The notes: a model not told the origin generated them from the sequence alone. A stretch of DNA of 64,000 nucleotides from Oegoconia quadripuncta (GCA_949316235.1 OX438742.1:37392853-37456852), one strand, 5' to 3'; positions 31,691-44,192 are shown, counted from the first letter of the stretch. Made by a program: numbers and translations.

Positions 31691-32189
31691 AATAGGACTG
31701 CTGAGAGCTTTTAATGTGTGCTCACAACTTATAAAATAGTTACTTAATAGTGCAAGAAAAAATTACAATATTTATTAAAAATATGAGTTTTACGAGTATA
31801 ATAGCACATACTCGCATGTTTTTTGACTGTTTGGTGACTTCTATGTAGTAACTGATACATTTTCTACAACATAAATCAGCATTTGATACGACAGTTCGTG
31901 AACGAAGTCGGTGTGTGACTGAGTTCCCATTGGTTCCAATTCCCGTTTTAGCACCAGTAAAGTGTAATATAAGTCTATGATTTTAAAGCAGTTTTGTAAA
32001 TCTGAACCAACGAGACAGTTTATACGTATTATCTTTGATATTGTTGGAAACACCATGATCACGATGACGCAATGTATGATATTGTTAGCGAACTCTCTAG
32101 ATGACTTTCGAGTGAGTCCTTATTGTAACTGCAATAGGAAGGGGAGAACTGAGGAGGGTAGATCGATTTGTCTGCACTTAACGTTATTA

Positions 32190-32521
32190 ATTTTATGTAA
32201 TGCACAACGGGTTTGCACTTGATCTCAATCTCACCCGATGTTATGTGAAGATGGTGGTGGCCGAAGGTGGAAGTGTACTGACCCGGAAACCTAATCTTAT
32301 TTGAGAATCTATCTTATCTCTCACAACCGAAACACAACAATTCTATTAACATTGCTGATTGGCGGCAGATTTAGGTAAGACGATGGTACCTAGCCAGGCG
32401 GAGATTTAAAATACCGTACCACCAACCAAACCGAGTACTAAACATGTACCCCGCTGGGGATCGAACCCGCGACCTCCGAATCGTAAACCCTATGTTGTTT
32501 ACATTGAGCCACGGGTGCGGT
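32190..32521 (-). repeat. tRNA-headed SINE, family B, copy 3
   Basis: Minus orientation with the tail TTATGTAATGCACAACGGG at the low side and the head GGGGATCGAACCCGCGACC ... GAGCCACGGGTGCGGT at the high side. Full length. Confidence 0.85.
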
Positions 32522-33577
32522 GAAAAGTTAATAGTGAGTTATGTTGTTTACAACACGATTGCAGTTTCAGGAACTGCGGGCGCGGGCATTGGCTTAGACT
32601 TACAAAGCAGAGGTCGTGAGTTCGGTTTCCAGCGCAGCGGGGTTTCTATACCTATATTTTTAATAGGTACCTACTCAGTCTGGTAGGTATTGAAGCAACG
32701 TACAAAACGTTTAATATACAATGTTTATGTATACTATTTAATTTCACATGGACGCAACATGCGGTCCGCTATGCTACGCGGTTTTTCGCTACAAAGCGGA
32801 AATCGCTCCTACGTGCTACGCCGTAGCGCTACATGGTAGTCTTGATGTGTAAGATAAGGTGACGTGTAGTACATTTTATTTTTTAACATTGTCCACTTAT
32901 ACTATATTAATTCTGTGACTGAAATGTAAAAAAAAAATATTTAAGTCCACTACATGTGCAAATGACGGTTGTAATGTACACACGCAAATGTGTGCGTGAA
33001 CTCTATTAGTGCTGCTTGTCGTAGTAGTTAAACGAAATGGCGCGGAAAACGTGTGCGTTACATGAAGCCACAATAGCGCCTCGTAATTATTTACTAATAG
33101 TTGGGTTCGTAGTGAAATAATAATAAGTATCTTACAATAGAGTTTTATTTTTCAATCAATAAATACAAAAATGTTATTAAATATTCCTTACACGAAAATA
33201 TTTTGTTTCAATGATTTAAGTAACCCTAAATGATCTATTATTAGAACGCATTCGAAAAATTGGAATCTTTCACACTGTTTTTGTAATTAAAGTTCTTCGT
33301 CCACTTAATGAGACCGAGAGCTCGACGAGGACTCCTCGCCGCTCTCGAGTCAGCGGCGGGATACGGCAACTGCGAATGGTGTGCGGCGAGGAGTGGTCCT
33401 TATTATTAAGTATTCTATGTTTCACGTCTAAATATAATTTTAAAAGTGTAAACTTGTCTTGGTTTAGTTCCACGAATTAAAAAAATAACAAGGGTAATAG
33501 TAAAAATAATAGTAAGGGCCCGTTCCGCTTTTCTTTCATAAATATGTTTAGATAATAACCGGGAATCTCCCCAACAG
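32522..33577. other. Spacer with two structured GC-rich patches
   Basis: 32760-32842 is a patch of repeated GCTAC units (GCTATGCTACGCGG, CGCTACAAAGCGG, GTGCTACGCCGTAGCGCTAC) with internal palindromes. 33329-33342 and 33383-33398 form an imperfect GC-rich inverted repeat (GGACTCCTCGCCGC). No gene called; the 67-codon minus frame over the latter has no motif. Confidence 0.45.
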
Positions 33578-33607
33578 TAGATGTGTATAACTAGTTATAC
33601 ACATCTA
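33578..33607. repeat. Perfect 30-bp palindrome, no spacer
   Basis: TAGATGTGTATAACT is followed at once by its exact reverse complement. Confidence 0.9.
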
Positions 33608-33653
33608 TATTATATATATATATATATAACATAGTTATACATATATAACAGTT

Positions 33654-33705
33654 GTTGTTACTTTAATTATTCCAATGCTAGCATTGGAATACTTAAAGTA
33701 ACAAC
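33654..33705. repeat. Near-perfect 52-bp palindrome, no spacer
   Basis: Two 26-bp arms meet at GCTAGC (33677-33682), with one mismatched pair. Lies 46 bp right of the 30-bp palindrome, with an AT run between. Confidence 0.9.
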
Positions 33706-34039
33706 AATCTAAACTCAAAAGCTTCTCTCTCGAAATTACGGCAGACTTTTATACTTACAGATATAATCAGCAGGGTCATCAACATTATTACCCATCTCCC
33801 GCACGAGTCTACGAGGGCCTATGTGGAACACCTGGCAAATATTACCAGATAAGGATTATGTTACGACTTAAATACCACGATAGGTAGACGAGGCGGTTTT
33901 ACGACTAGCTCTACTACTACTTATAGAAGAGAACTCCTCTATTAATGAGCTCTAGCAATAACGAGGTCCTTTCTCGTGATGTAACTCGAAAAAAGTTGCA
34001 AACTAAAAAGGTGGATAAATTCTTCAAATAACTGACGAC

Positions 34040-34256
34040 CTATAAGGTATAGTGGTTCGAGATTCTGGTCGCTATGTCTAGCATGGCATCGCTAGGGGCA
34101 TATATTTGTATGATGAATACCGACATATGGATCTGAGCCCCGGATATTTTCATTTGTATTAAAAAAAAAACATGTATTACATGCATTCGTAATACAAGCC
34201 TAATTGCTTAGTATGGAACTAGATGACACTGAGTACAATGGTATTTATTTATTAAA
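34040..34256 (+). repeat. SINE family A, decayed plus-strand copy
   Basis: GGTATAGTGGTTCGAGATTC at the head, CGCTAGGGGCATATATTTG and TGATGAATACCGACAT in the body, and AGTATGGAACTAGATGACAC near the tail. The B-box is lost. Confidence 0.6.
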
Positions 34257-34382
34257 CGATTTACTGACGGCTTCAGATTTAAGTACCCGAAATCTAAGGC
34301 AGGTTCAGCGAATCAAAAATGACTTCACATTTGATGATCCACACTTCTCTTTTTCATCACGTGTAATTGTGAACTAGTAGAC

Positions 34383-34436
34383 TTCAATCACCTTTTCACT
34401 TCTCATAAGAGTATAAGAAGTGAAAAGGTGATTGAA
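34383..34436. repeat. Perfect 21-bp hairpin, 12-nt loop
   Basis: TTCAATCACCTTTTCACTTCT and its exact complement are separated by 12 nt. Third strong inverted repeat within 860 bp. Confidence 0.9.
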
Positions 34437-36215
34437 ACTTGAAACTTTTACAGAGAAGTGTATAATTATAGCTTTTTTAATTGTTAATTTTTGTACCATT
34501 CAGACCCTTTCTACTAGTTATTTTTAAAATGAAAATACTCTTCTTTAAACAGGATACTTCCTGGTTTACTCCTTTTTTTCATTAATCATTTTCAGTAATT
34601 GTGTTTTAAAAATTAGTAGAAAGTGTATAAACTGCTTTAAAATGGATCTAATGCAAAAATTATAACGTTAAAATTGATTGAAAGAATAATTATAGACTCC
34701 AGCATTTTTCCAACTAGTCGATCTAGTTTGCTGGCTGAATCTGTTTGATAGTTGGAATCTTTATCGCTGTGAGCATTTCCATCAGAAAGGTAAATAAACT
34801 TGCCATTACATTACACAGCAAAATGAAATCGTTTTGCTACTGCGGCAATTTCTAAATCCGCAACTGTACCCACATATATCTACCTGTCTATGATTATTAG
34901 CACAAAATTGCAAATTTTCTGATTTATATAAGTACCTATAGGTATCCATCGAGATGGAGTCGTTCGGATGTATGAGGCGGGGAACGAAACGAGTTCATTT
35001 GTTCAACTCCATGCCTTGTTCTACGAATAAGCCCTCCTTTATTGGGGTCATTTTTATCGGGATTTATTTTTGTTCCATTTTCCCGCAACGGGGCACAGAG
35101 CGGATAGGCACGTTTATTAGATTTGTTTTGAATGGTCTGTAGAGTGGCTCCGGACAGTCCGGACTAAAATGATTCGCAATTTCTGCACTCAGCAATGCAA
35201 TTTCGTGTTTGTCATAGGTATCGAGTTTATGCCGGTTTCCTCGGAATGAATTCTTTTTAAATAGAAAAATCTGTGCAACAATTTCGCCTTTTGAATAGTG
35301 AATAGAATGTTTTAATATTGAAACTGGATCACTGGTGAAACATATCATCTAATTAGCTAGTTTTTTATTTTGGTAAATAAAGTTTTAGGCCAAGTTGACC
35401 AACACACTTCGAAATCAAGAGCTTTATCTGTTAACCGTTATACTGTCTACTTCGACAATATGTTTTAGGATTCACTGAAGATCAGCGTTGTGTTTCCTCG
35501 ACGGCAACTTATGCACAGATTGAGATCTAACTTGACACCACTCTGCGATACCGAAAATTAGTTCGTAAGTGTTTTATCTGTGAAATATATGTTTTATTTT
35601 TCTAGTATTAGATAATATTTGCAGGCTAAATACACTTTTATCTAACGATATTTTTAAGCTCTTTATGGTGTGACCGTTTACTTCAACTCGCACTTCTAGT
35701 TTGATTGTCTCAGTGTAGACCTATACTTAAACATTCATCGTATCGGATCATCGCAATTGAGTCACAAAAATTGTTCTTATTCTTAATTTTAGGAAATAGG
35801 CATACAAAACCTTTTTCTCACTGGTCAATGAGTTGGCAATGACAGATGGCATGGCCTACTACCATCATAACCTAAGTATAAAGTTTATTCATGTATGATG
35901 ACAAATGTGGGGATGTTTATTGTCTCAATAAATATAGTGAGTTGTGGCCTGCGGGTCTCTCATAACTGACACAAATGAGAAAAAAACATCGTTACGCATG
36001 GATATATCTAACTATAAGTAATTCCATAGCAAGTAAATAATAGCAAGCCCAGACTTCAACCCCCGACTGCACACATCCGTGTTTTGATGGACGATCATGC
36101 GCTATGATGATGACATCGACGAGTCACAAGGATAGGCCTTCATATAGGAATCAGATCTCACTAATATAGGGACTTTTTATGAAGCCAGTAGACACGTATG
36201 TATGTTATTAAGCTA
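34437..36215. other. Spacer, no gene called
   Basis: 34950-35350 has overlapping open frames on both strands (62 and 94 codons) and more even composition than its surroundings, but neither reading resembles a family I know. About 36053-36150 carries a decayed family D-like patch. Otherwise nothing. Confidence 0.4.
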
Positions 36216-36600
36216 ATCACAATAAATCAAATCAAATCAAAATATTTTATTTCATAGGATAAAATTATCACTTGAAAACGTCACTATTAATATTACATTT
36301 AAATTTACTGCTCATTCACAAATCTGACTCTCCAGAGAAAAACAAGCAGGAAAATCTAGGGTTGCTCTTTAAAACAGATTATGGGTTGCGATTTGATAAT
36401 TATATGAATAATAAGACAGCTATGTCCATGCTTGCTTATCATTCAAATAGTCAGTGATTTTATAATAGCCTTATGTTAATAATTTCTGTTTTATGATTGC
36501 TTTAAATTTATTTAAAGGCAAATTTTTAATGTCTACTGGAACCTTATTATAAAAGCGTATACATTGCCCTTTAATATAATAACGTATTAATATTATAATA
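36216..36600 (-). mobile_element. LINE 3' end, reverse orientation, TTTGA tail
   Basis: On the minus strand it ends ATGAAATAAAATATTTTGAT with ATTTG repeats. Inside it repeats the 12880-13045 segment (AAGGTTCCAGTAGACATTA, AATTTATTTAAAG). The reading is broken by stops. Confidence 0.7.
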
Positions 36601-37129
36601 ACGTAGTGAAAGTGGCCAAGGATTAGGTAGTTAATCCTTGAACAATTTCACGCACTATGAATAGCCCCTCGAGAACTCAGACGTCAATCCTTTCCGCAAC
36701 AATTCCCTTCCCACAGACATAGATCGCGTTAATGTTGTTTATGATCCTTATTCATCCTGAAGTCCCTTAGTCATATGAATTTGTTACGACAAGCGGTCTG
36801 TTTTCCTCTTTACTTGCCACTTAGTTGACCCTAATAAATAATCACACAATAACAGCAAGTACCACTGTTGGATGTAAACCTTTCCCATAATGGGATTTCC
36901 ATAGCTTGCCATATAAAGATTCGCCGTAACATAGAGGAATAACACTAGCCGTAATAACCACTGAAAACGGATTGACGATTACAAAACTTTTTAGAGCTCC
37001 GGACCAATTACTCTGCTGGCCATCACTGGTGTATGTTGCCTGTCTCTTAGCCGTTATGCTGAGCTGTTTACCACACGGCGAACTCTGTCGTTGTCCCTGA
37101 CCAATTTAACATTTTGGATAGTAACTATA

Positions 37130-37366
37130 CTTACAAATATCTTTCTGCCCGCGTCTTCACGTGCGAGGAATATTTTTATCGCGAATATGTATAAGTTGTT
37201 TTCGTGAATTACTCACTTTACCGGGTTAAAAAATCCATATACATATGTTTTAATCCAAGGTATTTTCTACCTACACACCAAATTTCATCGACATCCGTTG
37301 ATCGGTTTCGCCGTGATTGAGCAACAAACAAAGATCCAATATTCGCATTTATAATATTAGTTAGAA
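37130..37366 (-). repeat. Lepidopteran interspersed repeat, family N
   Basis: Minus orientation with GCCCGCGTCTTCACG near the low end, ACCAAATTTCATCGACATCC and GCCGTGATTGAGCAAC, and the end TTCGCATTTATAATATTAG. Confidence 0.7.
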
Positions 37367-37395
37367 GTTAGTTAAGTTTACTGACACGGTTCGAC

Positions 37396-37797
37396 TTAAT
37401 GTAATATTATTTGTAAGTTGTAATGTAATGTAATTTGTAAGATGTTCGAAAATAAAGTTCTAAAGGAAGTTGCTAAGAATCGAGATATTATGTTGTCTTT
37501 GTTGCCGCTCGAACGAAAATAAGAATTCGCATTATTATTGATTGCAGTGAATTTATTATCATTGTTGACTATTTCCTGGGCAAGAATCGGCGTGTCGTCG
37601 GGCGGGAATCGTCTCACGTCGTCGGGACAACTGACGGAGGTCGCCGGTCTTGGGGGCTCAGACCACGCCACGAATACTAACGCTGCGTAACATAGCAACA
37701 ATACCAGCCCATTCACTACATTACCTCTAGACCTTGTTATTTGTAAATAGTAACTAGTATTTGTAATCTTTCTTTCCTCTTTCTTTCTTTCTTTCAA
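37396..37797 (-). CDS. Hypothetical small secreted or anchored protein (up to 133 aa)
   Basis: Minus-strand frame from ATG 37797 to a TAA at 37396. Residues about 26-46 (NVVNGLVLLLCYAALVFVAWS) are a hydrophobic signal or anchor, followed by EPPRPATSVSCPDDVRRF and an Asn-rich tract. The block from the hydrophobic stretch to about residue 75 is GC-richer than its surroundings and reads like real coding sequence. The first 20 residues are Lys/Glu repeats from a GAAA-rich run and look noncoding; an acceptor-like AG lies just before the hydrophobic block, so it may be an exon joined to an upstream start outside my reading. The last 25 codons are AT-rich and repetitive. No family recognised. Confidence 0.35.
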   Translation of the reverse strand: MKERKKEERKITNTSYYLQITRSRGNVVNGLVLLLCYAALVFVAWSEPPRPATSVSCPDDVRRFPPDDTPILAQEIVNNDNKFTAINNNANSYFRSSGNKDNIISRFLATSFRTLFSNILQITLHYNLQIILH

Positions 37798-38639
37798 TGA
37801 AATTCAAAGTGCTAATTTTAATATAATAGTCTGTGTTTTATTACTACCTATAGTAAAACTATAGTATATGTAAAGCAAGCTACCGATTTGCTAGAAAAAA
37901 ATTCATTGACAGGTACACTATCCATGTCCAAAAAATTAGGAACTTTAAGATTATTGGAAGAAAAAATCGTTCGCTTACTGGACTATCTCGGCGCGTGAGA
38001 TAGACTATTACTTATCCGGCTTAGGAGAATGACCAATCAACGGCATAAGTAGAATACTGTATAGGTATAAATAGTCAAACGGAAAATAAACTGTGACAAC
38101 GCGGATACATGGCCACCCAAGTGTGAGAGTCACATAACACGGGAGGAAATTAAATATCGCACTCCAACTGCCCCGGACGGCTATCTTTGTAGCTCTGTCG
38201 GTTTTGTATGAATATGATCGTGTGACTTTATGTGCGAGCTAGTTATCTATCAAGAATGCTCCATATCACGTATAGCATGAGGCTTATTTTCATTTGAAGC
38301 CAAGACAATATTTTATTTCAATTTATATATGGAAAAATATCGTTAAGCTAAACATTGTTGTTTCAAAATTATTGTGGGTTAAAACTATATATTTTGCATT
38401 TAGATGTTTAGTTGCAGTTTAAATTATGGGTTCATAATGCTGTTCTGTTAAAGTCTAATCATATTCAACTTTCAATTTTCATAAAAACCTCTTTTATGTC
38501 TCTCAGAACATAAAACCTAAATACAGAAGGATTTTTCCTTTTAAATAACATAGCTGACCAGATACGAAATACATTCTTCTTCTGTTTCGTTTTAAATAGG
38601 AATGACAAGCCTAGAAAAGAAAAAATAACAAAGCGATCG

Positions 38640-38950
38640 ATTGGTGAAGTAGAGCCTGTTTGGGATAGTATCGGTTGCGTTCGAATCCCGCGAGGGGTAA
38701 ATAATAATAATAATAATAATAATAAATATTTAGGACACTTACACCAATCATCTAGTCCCAAACTAAGCAAAGCTTGTTTTTGATGTTTGTGATGATGAAT
38801 ACAAACATTTATTTCCGAGTCATGGCTGTTTATATAAATATTTTTGTATGTTAATCTATTATCAAGTGTCCACAGTACAAGCTTTGCTTAGTTTGGGACT
38901 AAGTTTGCTTAGTTTATAATTGGTGTAAGTGTCCGTAATATTTATTTATT
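38640..38950 (+). repeat. SINE copy holding an inverted internal duplication
   Basis: A tRNA-like head (GGTTGCGTTCGAATCCCGCG) is followed by an AAT microsatellite (38703-38726) and a segment with CAATCATCTAGTCCCAAAC / TAAGCAAAGCTTG. The body GATGATGAATACAAACATTT comes next, then CAAGCTTTGCTTAGTTTGGG, the reverse of the earlier segment, at 38878-38945. Two copies of the tail thus face each other around the body. Confidence 0.7.
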
Positions 38951-40916
38951 ATTTATCTTTTTATTGAGGTCAAGTGATAACCCGTTATGCATAAAAATCT
39001 CTCACTTAGAATGGACAAAGTTTATTATTGATGTGACGATGGTTCTACTATGATTTTAGTTTTCTGATATAGTAATATCTTAATATTGCCATTGCTTATA
39101 AGAAATATCTTCGTTTAGAACCGGTCATACTAAAAATTAAGTTACCTACCTGCCTACAAAACCTTGAAATTGGGTCATGTGAATATATTTCATTAAGATA
39201 ATTTCAAATTACGTGAACTTTTCAAATCACATGTCATAATGATTTACCCTTTAATTTATTTATTTAGATGGATTATGGGTAGATTTATTATATTAAAGCG
39301 TAGTTTGAAGATGGTAATACATTACTGCCGCGGTCTGGAAAGACTGCGTTGCTGGCTGGAGTAAACGCCGAAACCGAAGTATACCTACGAGCCCTTTACT
39401 ATACCGTACTGCAAGGGCTGCAATAATGATTAAACAATGCTTTACTTAAACAATGCGAGTAATTTAAATAAAACCAACATATTATAGCAAGAATTTATTT
39501 AAAGTAATAATTGTTAATAGTACTATTACAAAAGTTCAGGGACCTACTTTACTGACTACTCTACCCCGCGCTTTTGTTTTTTTTTTAATTAGGTAATGAT
39601 GCCTGTACCTATAGAGCCAAATTCTGAATAAAATCTTTTTGCACCTGACTATTTTTCAAACAAATCTCGACAATAACGGATTTTCAAAGGAAAAGGCTAA
39701 AATTGACAATCAATGAAATTCCACACAACTTTGCTGGTGTCTATTCCATTAGCTCGGAAAGATCGACTTTGCTCCAAGAAGATCGTCAAAATAAGGACCA
39801 CATTACAAACATTTTTGAGTGAATCAAATTACTTTTCAAGACACGTTTTTTTTAATCTTAATTTTGATAGCTTAGTCGTACTGATGAATTTAAATGCAAT
39901 ATGTGTTTAACACAGAAACAAATAACAATATATTTATTGCAATAATGTTGTTGCATATTGTATTTTTTACCAGTATTAGGTACCGAAAACATACCTACAG
40001 GTTACTTAGGTAAAGTTTAACAAGCCGTTTTGAATAAATTTTATAGTAGCGAGTGTTTACTCTTGTATGTTGGGAATATCTATGAACCGCTTTCTAATGT
40101 TCCTCAAAATTATAATATTTTTTCTCGAACACCTAACGATATTTGTAACACCCTTAAAATGATAGATATCGACTGGTATACCATTCGATATACCTAACTA
40201 CACTTTTCCGAAGAAGGGCTCGTCGATTGTCGAGTAGGAACATGGATCAATTTGTTTCTAGAAAGTTTGGCCATGAACGAACTCCGCAACGTTTTTCGTA
40301 GAAACGTAAATACCTACAGACCGTTTCTAACAACACAAGCACAACCTTTCCGGATCCCGAGTAATCAAGGTTTACCAACGATATCCACCATACGTTTACG
40401 TAGGCTTTCCAAGCGTCAATACATTTGAAATGTTTTCATTGTTTGAATTCTCATGGCCGCAGATATCGGGAACATTCTCGTGTGAGTTTTGGTGTAGGTA
40501 TTTCCCGAGCGATAGTGAAGTTTCAAACAGATGTCGGCGTGACGGTTGAACCAACATGGTATCCGTAGTCCGCAGAGCGAGGCAAGATAGCTCCCGGCAT
40601 ACGGGGAGGTAGCAACAGATTGGAAAGTAAACGAATTTCACATGTTTGTTCCCTTTATTGACAAAGCTATCGAAGGACCATTGGTTAGAAAGAGTTATAA
40701 CCCCCTACTGGGAACTACTTTTATAGCTGGTTGTGATAGTTTTTGATATACACTTTTTTACTTTGTATTGGCTGATGGCTTGAGATGATAATTAATTTAT
40801 TCGTGGAATATGGCTGGTTTCCCTTTATTATGCAGCCTTTGAAATACTATCCAGTAGAATACTGGGAAATACATAGTAGACATGTAATTTCGTCGTAATC
40901 GCCACCGATTACGTTC
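38951..40916. other. Spacer, nothing clear
   Basis: A family B SINE tail fragment (GAGGTCAAGTGATAACCCG, TTATGCATAAAAA) lies at 38965-38997. Short frames at 39713 and 40396 have no motif. Confidence 0.45.
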
Positions 40917-41112
40917 AGAGGGCGGAGTGTGAGTTTTGTTTCGACTTAACTTTACTACCGCGTTCACGTTTACGTGACAATTTGTATGGAGAAATGTGTA
41001 GCGCCTCTAGCGGATAGTTTGAAAAACGTTTTTTTTTTCATAGTTACTTCTTGCGTAAACGCGATCGCGATGGTAAAGTTAAAAACGAGACAAAACTCGC
41101 ACTTCGCACACT
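40917..41112. mobile_element. MITE with about 50-bp inverted ends, family M4
   Basis: The left end reads GTGTGAGTTTTGTTTCG ... AACTTTACTACCGCG and the right end mirrors it (CGCGATGGTAAAGTT ... CGAGACAAAACTCGC). About 196 bp, noncoding. Target duplication not determined. Confidence 0.7.
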
Positions 41113-42085
41113 GACGGTGTTCTGATTACGTTGGTTGGCTCACCGCTCGCTCGCTAATTTGACGTGATCTCCATGGACAACGTTATCGATGACAATAGCG
41201 ATGAGGTTACATAATTTAGGAGACGATCTTCTAGTTTTTTATATTCCCTCTTTGTTTATACAATTTTTTAACTATTAAAGTCAGTCTAAGCCATTCCCAC
41301 CAAGAGATTGGACTATACACCTTTGTTGGGGCCTATATTTGGCTGCTTTGGGCCTAGATTTGTAGATAAAAGAAAGATTGGTTATTTGAGCGATAGAAAT
41401 TTATTTTTTTATGCATGTCATGGTGGTGGCACGGGCAGGGTGGTGCTTGCGTCTATGACAGCCACTGTGGTGAAGAAGGGCGGGCATGCGGGTTTGACAA
41501 ACATGATTTTAATTTCTTTTTCATCATTGAAAATAAATATAATCTTCATTGTAATCAGAGGGCGTCCGCTATAGAATTCTAGAGCGAGCCGTTACAAAAA
41601 GGCATGCATCCAGCGAATTCTTGCAACCTTCAATAGGTCACCCATCCAGTGGCTGCCTAGGATTTCAAAATAGGGAAAGCCTGACAATATTCTTGTGCTT
41701 TTTAAATAGCAAGTCAAATTAGATAGGTAACCAAGCACGACTTTTCACTTTGACAAGTACCAATGTTTAAATCATATATTTCCGATACTGTTTAAATAGT
41801 GAATAAATCCTGATCGAGTATTTCGTAAAGTAAGCCGGACTTTTGGGCTTATGTGAAGGTACTACCACTCGCCCATCCACCTTGTGGGTGCAGTTCTACG
41901 CGCCTGCTTTATAGTAAATATTTATATTATTCGGGAATTAAAGTCAATTAAGGCATTTTTATGGTAGAACATTCGACCCAATATTTTGAAAATCATTATT
42001 TGTATTTGGGAAAGAATCATCCAGACTACAGTTTAATTGGCCAAGACACATAGCAATAAAAATAGACTATGAGGGTATGCGTGTC
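41113..42085. other. Spacer with repeat scraps
   Basis: 41636-41660 (GGTCACCCATCCAGTGGCTG) matches the patch at 48416, a common lepidopteran repeat. The 88-codon frame at 41308 has no motif. Confidence 0.45.
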
Positions 42086-42290
42086 ATCATCACCAACAGC
42101 CTTACACGTCCCCACTGCTGGGGCACAGCCTCCTTGCTCTGGGAGTGGGTATAGGCCATAATCCACCACGCGGGCCCAGTGCGTGCGGATTTCTGTCATT
42201 CTAGTGGCCACCTGACAGGCAGTGTTTTAAGCCGCCTTTGTAGGCCACCGACTTGGCTTAACATAATGCGTGTAACGCGTGGCAATAGGG
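42086..42290 (+). repeat. Interspersed repeat, family D
   Basis: CGTCCCCACTGCTGGGGCAC, GGCCATAATCCACCACGCGG and TTTTAAGCCGCCTTTGTAGG in the same order as at 48112 and 2060. Confidence 0.7.
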
Positions 42291-42349
42291 GTATGGCAGC
42301 CAAGTATAGTTAAACACCAAAAGCCTGCAACAGATAATAGTTTGCTGTT

Positions 42350-42583
42350 ATGATCACTAATCATGTTTTACAACACATAGGGGAAGAACGGGTTCTCCAT
42401 CTCACATTTCCAGGTTGGAAAGAGACGGAAAATAATGTATGCAAGATTTGTAAGAGTCATTTTCGTAAACGGGACCAGACTAAGTACGTAGAAGAGCATA
42501 AACCAGGATCACTGAGCATTGACAGCGACTGGCGAGATATGAAGATACTGAAATTGTGTTTGTTTAATTTTCCATGTGAATGA
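42350..42583 (+). pseudogene. Possible piggyBac transposase C-terminal scrap
   Basis: 77 codons. Residues 32-50 (CKICKSHFRKRDQTKYVEE) followed by HKPGSLSIDSDW resemble the C-x2-C ... (R)K-x-T-x-Y-x-C-x-x-C-P-x-LC cysteine-rich tail of piggyBac transposases, with two or more of the cysteines lost. No terminal repeats or TTAA pair could be tied to it. Confidence 0.35.
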
Positions 42584-42989
42584 ACTATTATCTCTACCCG
42601 AAGTCGACTCCGAAATGACTGTCGTTCTGTCTAACCGCAACCGCAAAATTCGCAGTACAGCTAACAAAAAACCAACACTATTTCAAGTACCTCGGTGAAA
42701 TTAGAAAGCAGTTATTAGATTTAGATACCTATCTGCAATAGTATAAACAACTGTACTAATAGAATGTTCTATAATATTAAGCAATGCGAAAAATATCGGT
42801 GCTTATAAATTTAGGTGCTTATTTTAATTTCAAATACAGCGTAAGTATTCTACTACCTACAACAAGTTGCACAAAGTTTGTTATTTTCATTCATTCATCA
42901 TAACTTTAATGCGGTTTCTTTAGCTGCGAGTAATAGTATTCTATACGTCTACTCCGATGGGTTGGTCACCAAGTTTCAAGTTTCAAGTA

Positions 42990-43276
42990 TATTTTTTAAT
43001 GCACAACGAGTTAGCACTTGACCTCAATAATACATGATGTTAAGTGAACATGAGACCGAAGGTGAAAGCGTACTGACCCGAAAACCCTATCTTATTTGGG
43101 AGACTGGCTATCTTATCTCTGACAACACAACAATGATATTAACATTGCTGTTTAGCGGCATACTTAGATAAGATGGTAGTAGCTAGCCAGGCGGACATTT
43201 TCAAATGCTCTACCACTAACCAAACCGAGTACTAAACATGTACCCTGCTGGGGATCGAACTCGCGACCTCCGATTC
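42990..43276 (-). repeat. SINE family B, copy 4, head-truncated
   Basis: The tail ATGCACAACGAGTTAGCAC is at the low side. The body is complete up to GATCGAACTCGCGACCTCC and breaks off at 43276, before the GAGCCAC head. Confidence 0.8.
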
Positions 43277-43880
43277 CGTTTCAGGAGGAGGCAGATAATG
43301 CTGCCACTTCGAACATATGAAATTATAGTAATACTATTTATGTAAATTATTTCTAAAAACAAATAAATGGAGATTGTAACACTTAACTAGCGATTTTAGA
43401 ATACCTATGTTTCATGTTAATAAAATCTTCCTATCAGGATGTCTAACGAGATCGAAGGACCCTGCCTTCGAAACCTACGATGAGTAAGTAAATGTTTGTG
43501 TGATATATTAACAGTTATTCCGATTCAAAGACGTTTACATCTTTACGGGCTTTGCCAATTTTGGGACCAGATAATTAGAGTAATACTCGTATTTATCGGT
43601 TTTCGTTTAGCCGAAGTCACACGTCATCATAATGTATTATTAAACATCAATCACCCTATACCTTCGTGTGTATGTATAGTGTTATTTCTAATAATAGGAA
43701 AATTCTTCAGGTTTTTGAAATGATTATCGGTTTTCGTATATAGCTGTACTCATACGTCTCACAATTTATTAATACGAGTAAGCATTTACACGTAAGCAAA
43801 TAAGCATTCACACTAAATTATGTTGAGCACCTAGTGATCCGTTTTATTTTATTATTGAATATTAATTATGAATGTGAATA

Positions 43881-44192
43881 ACCGCCTCCGTGGCTCAATG
43901 TAAACAACATTGAGTTTACGATTCGGAGGTCGCGGGTTCGATCCCCAGCGGGGTACATGTTTAAGTACTCGGTTTGGTTGGTGGTAGGGCATTTTAAATG
44001 TCCGCCTGGCTAGCTACCACCATCTTATCTAAATCTGCCGCCAAGCAGCAATGTTAATAGCATTGTCGTGTTCCGGTTGTCCAAATGTGTTGGGGTTTCC
44101 GGGTCAGTACGCTTCCATCTTCAACCTCATCTTCACTTAACATCAGGTGTGATTGAGGTCAAGTACCAACCCGTTATGCATAAAAAAAAAAA
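43881..44192 (+). repeat. SINE family B, copy 5
   Basis: ACCGCCTCCGTGGCTCAATG head, GTTCGATCCCCAGCGGGG B-box, and a GCATAAAAAAAAAAA tail. Nearly identical in layout to copy 1, with a short internal deletion near 44083. Confidence 0.88.

Noticed and set aside
34954..35348. Gene on either strand
   Set aside because: Overlapping frames on both strands, neither with a recognisable family or splice partners; kept only as a remark.
41308..41574. 88-codon frame as a protein
   Set aside because: No motif, atypical start context and repeat-like surroundings.
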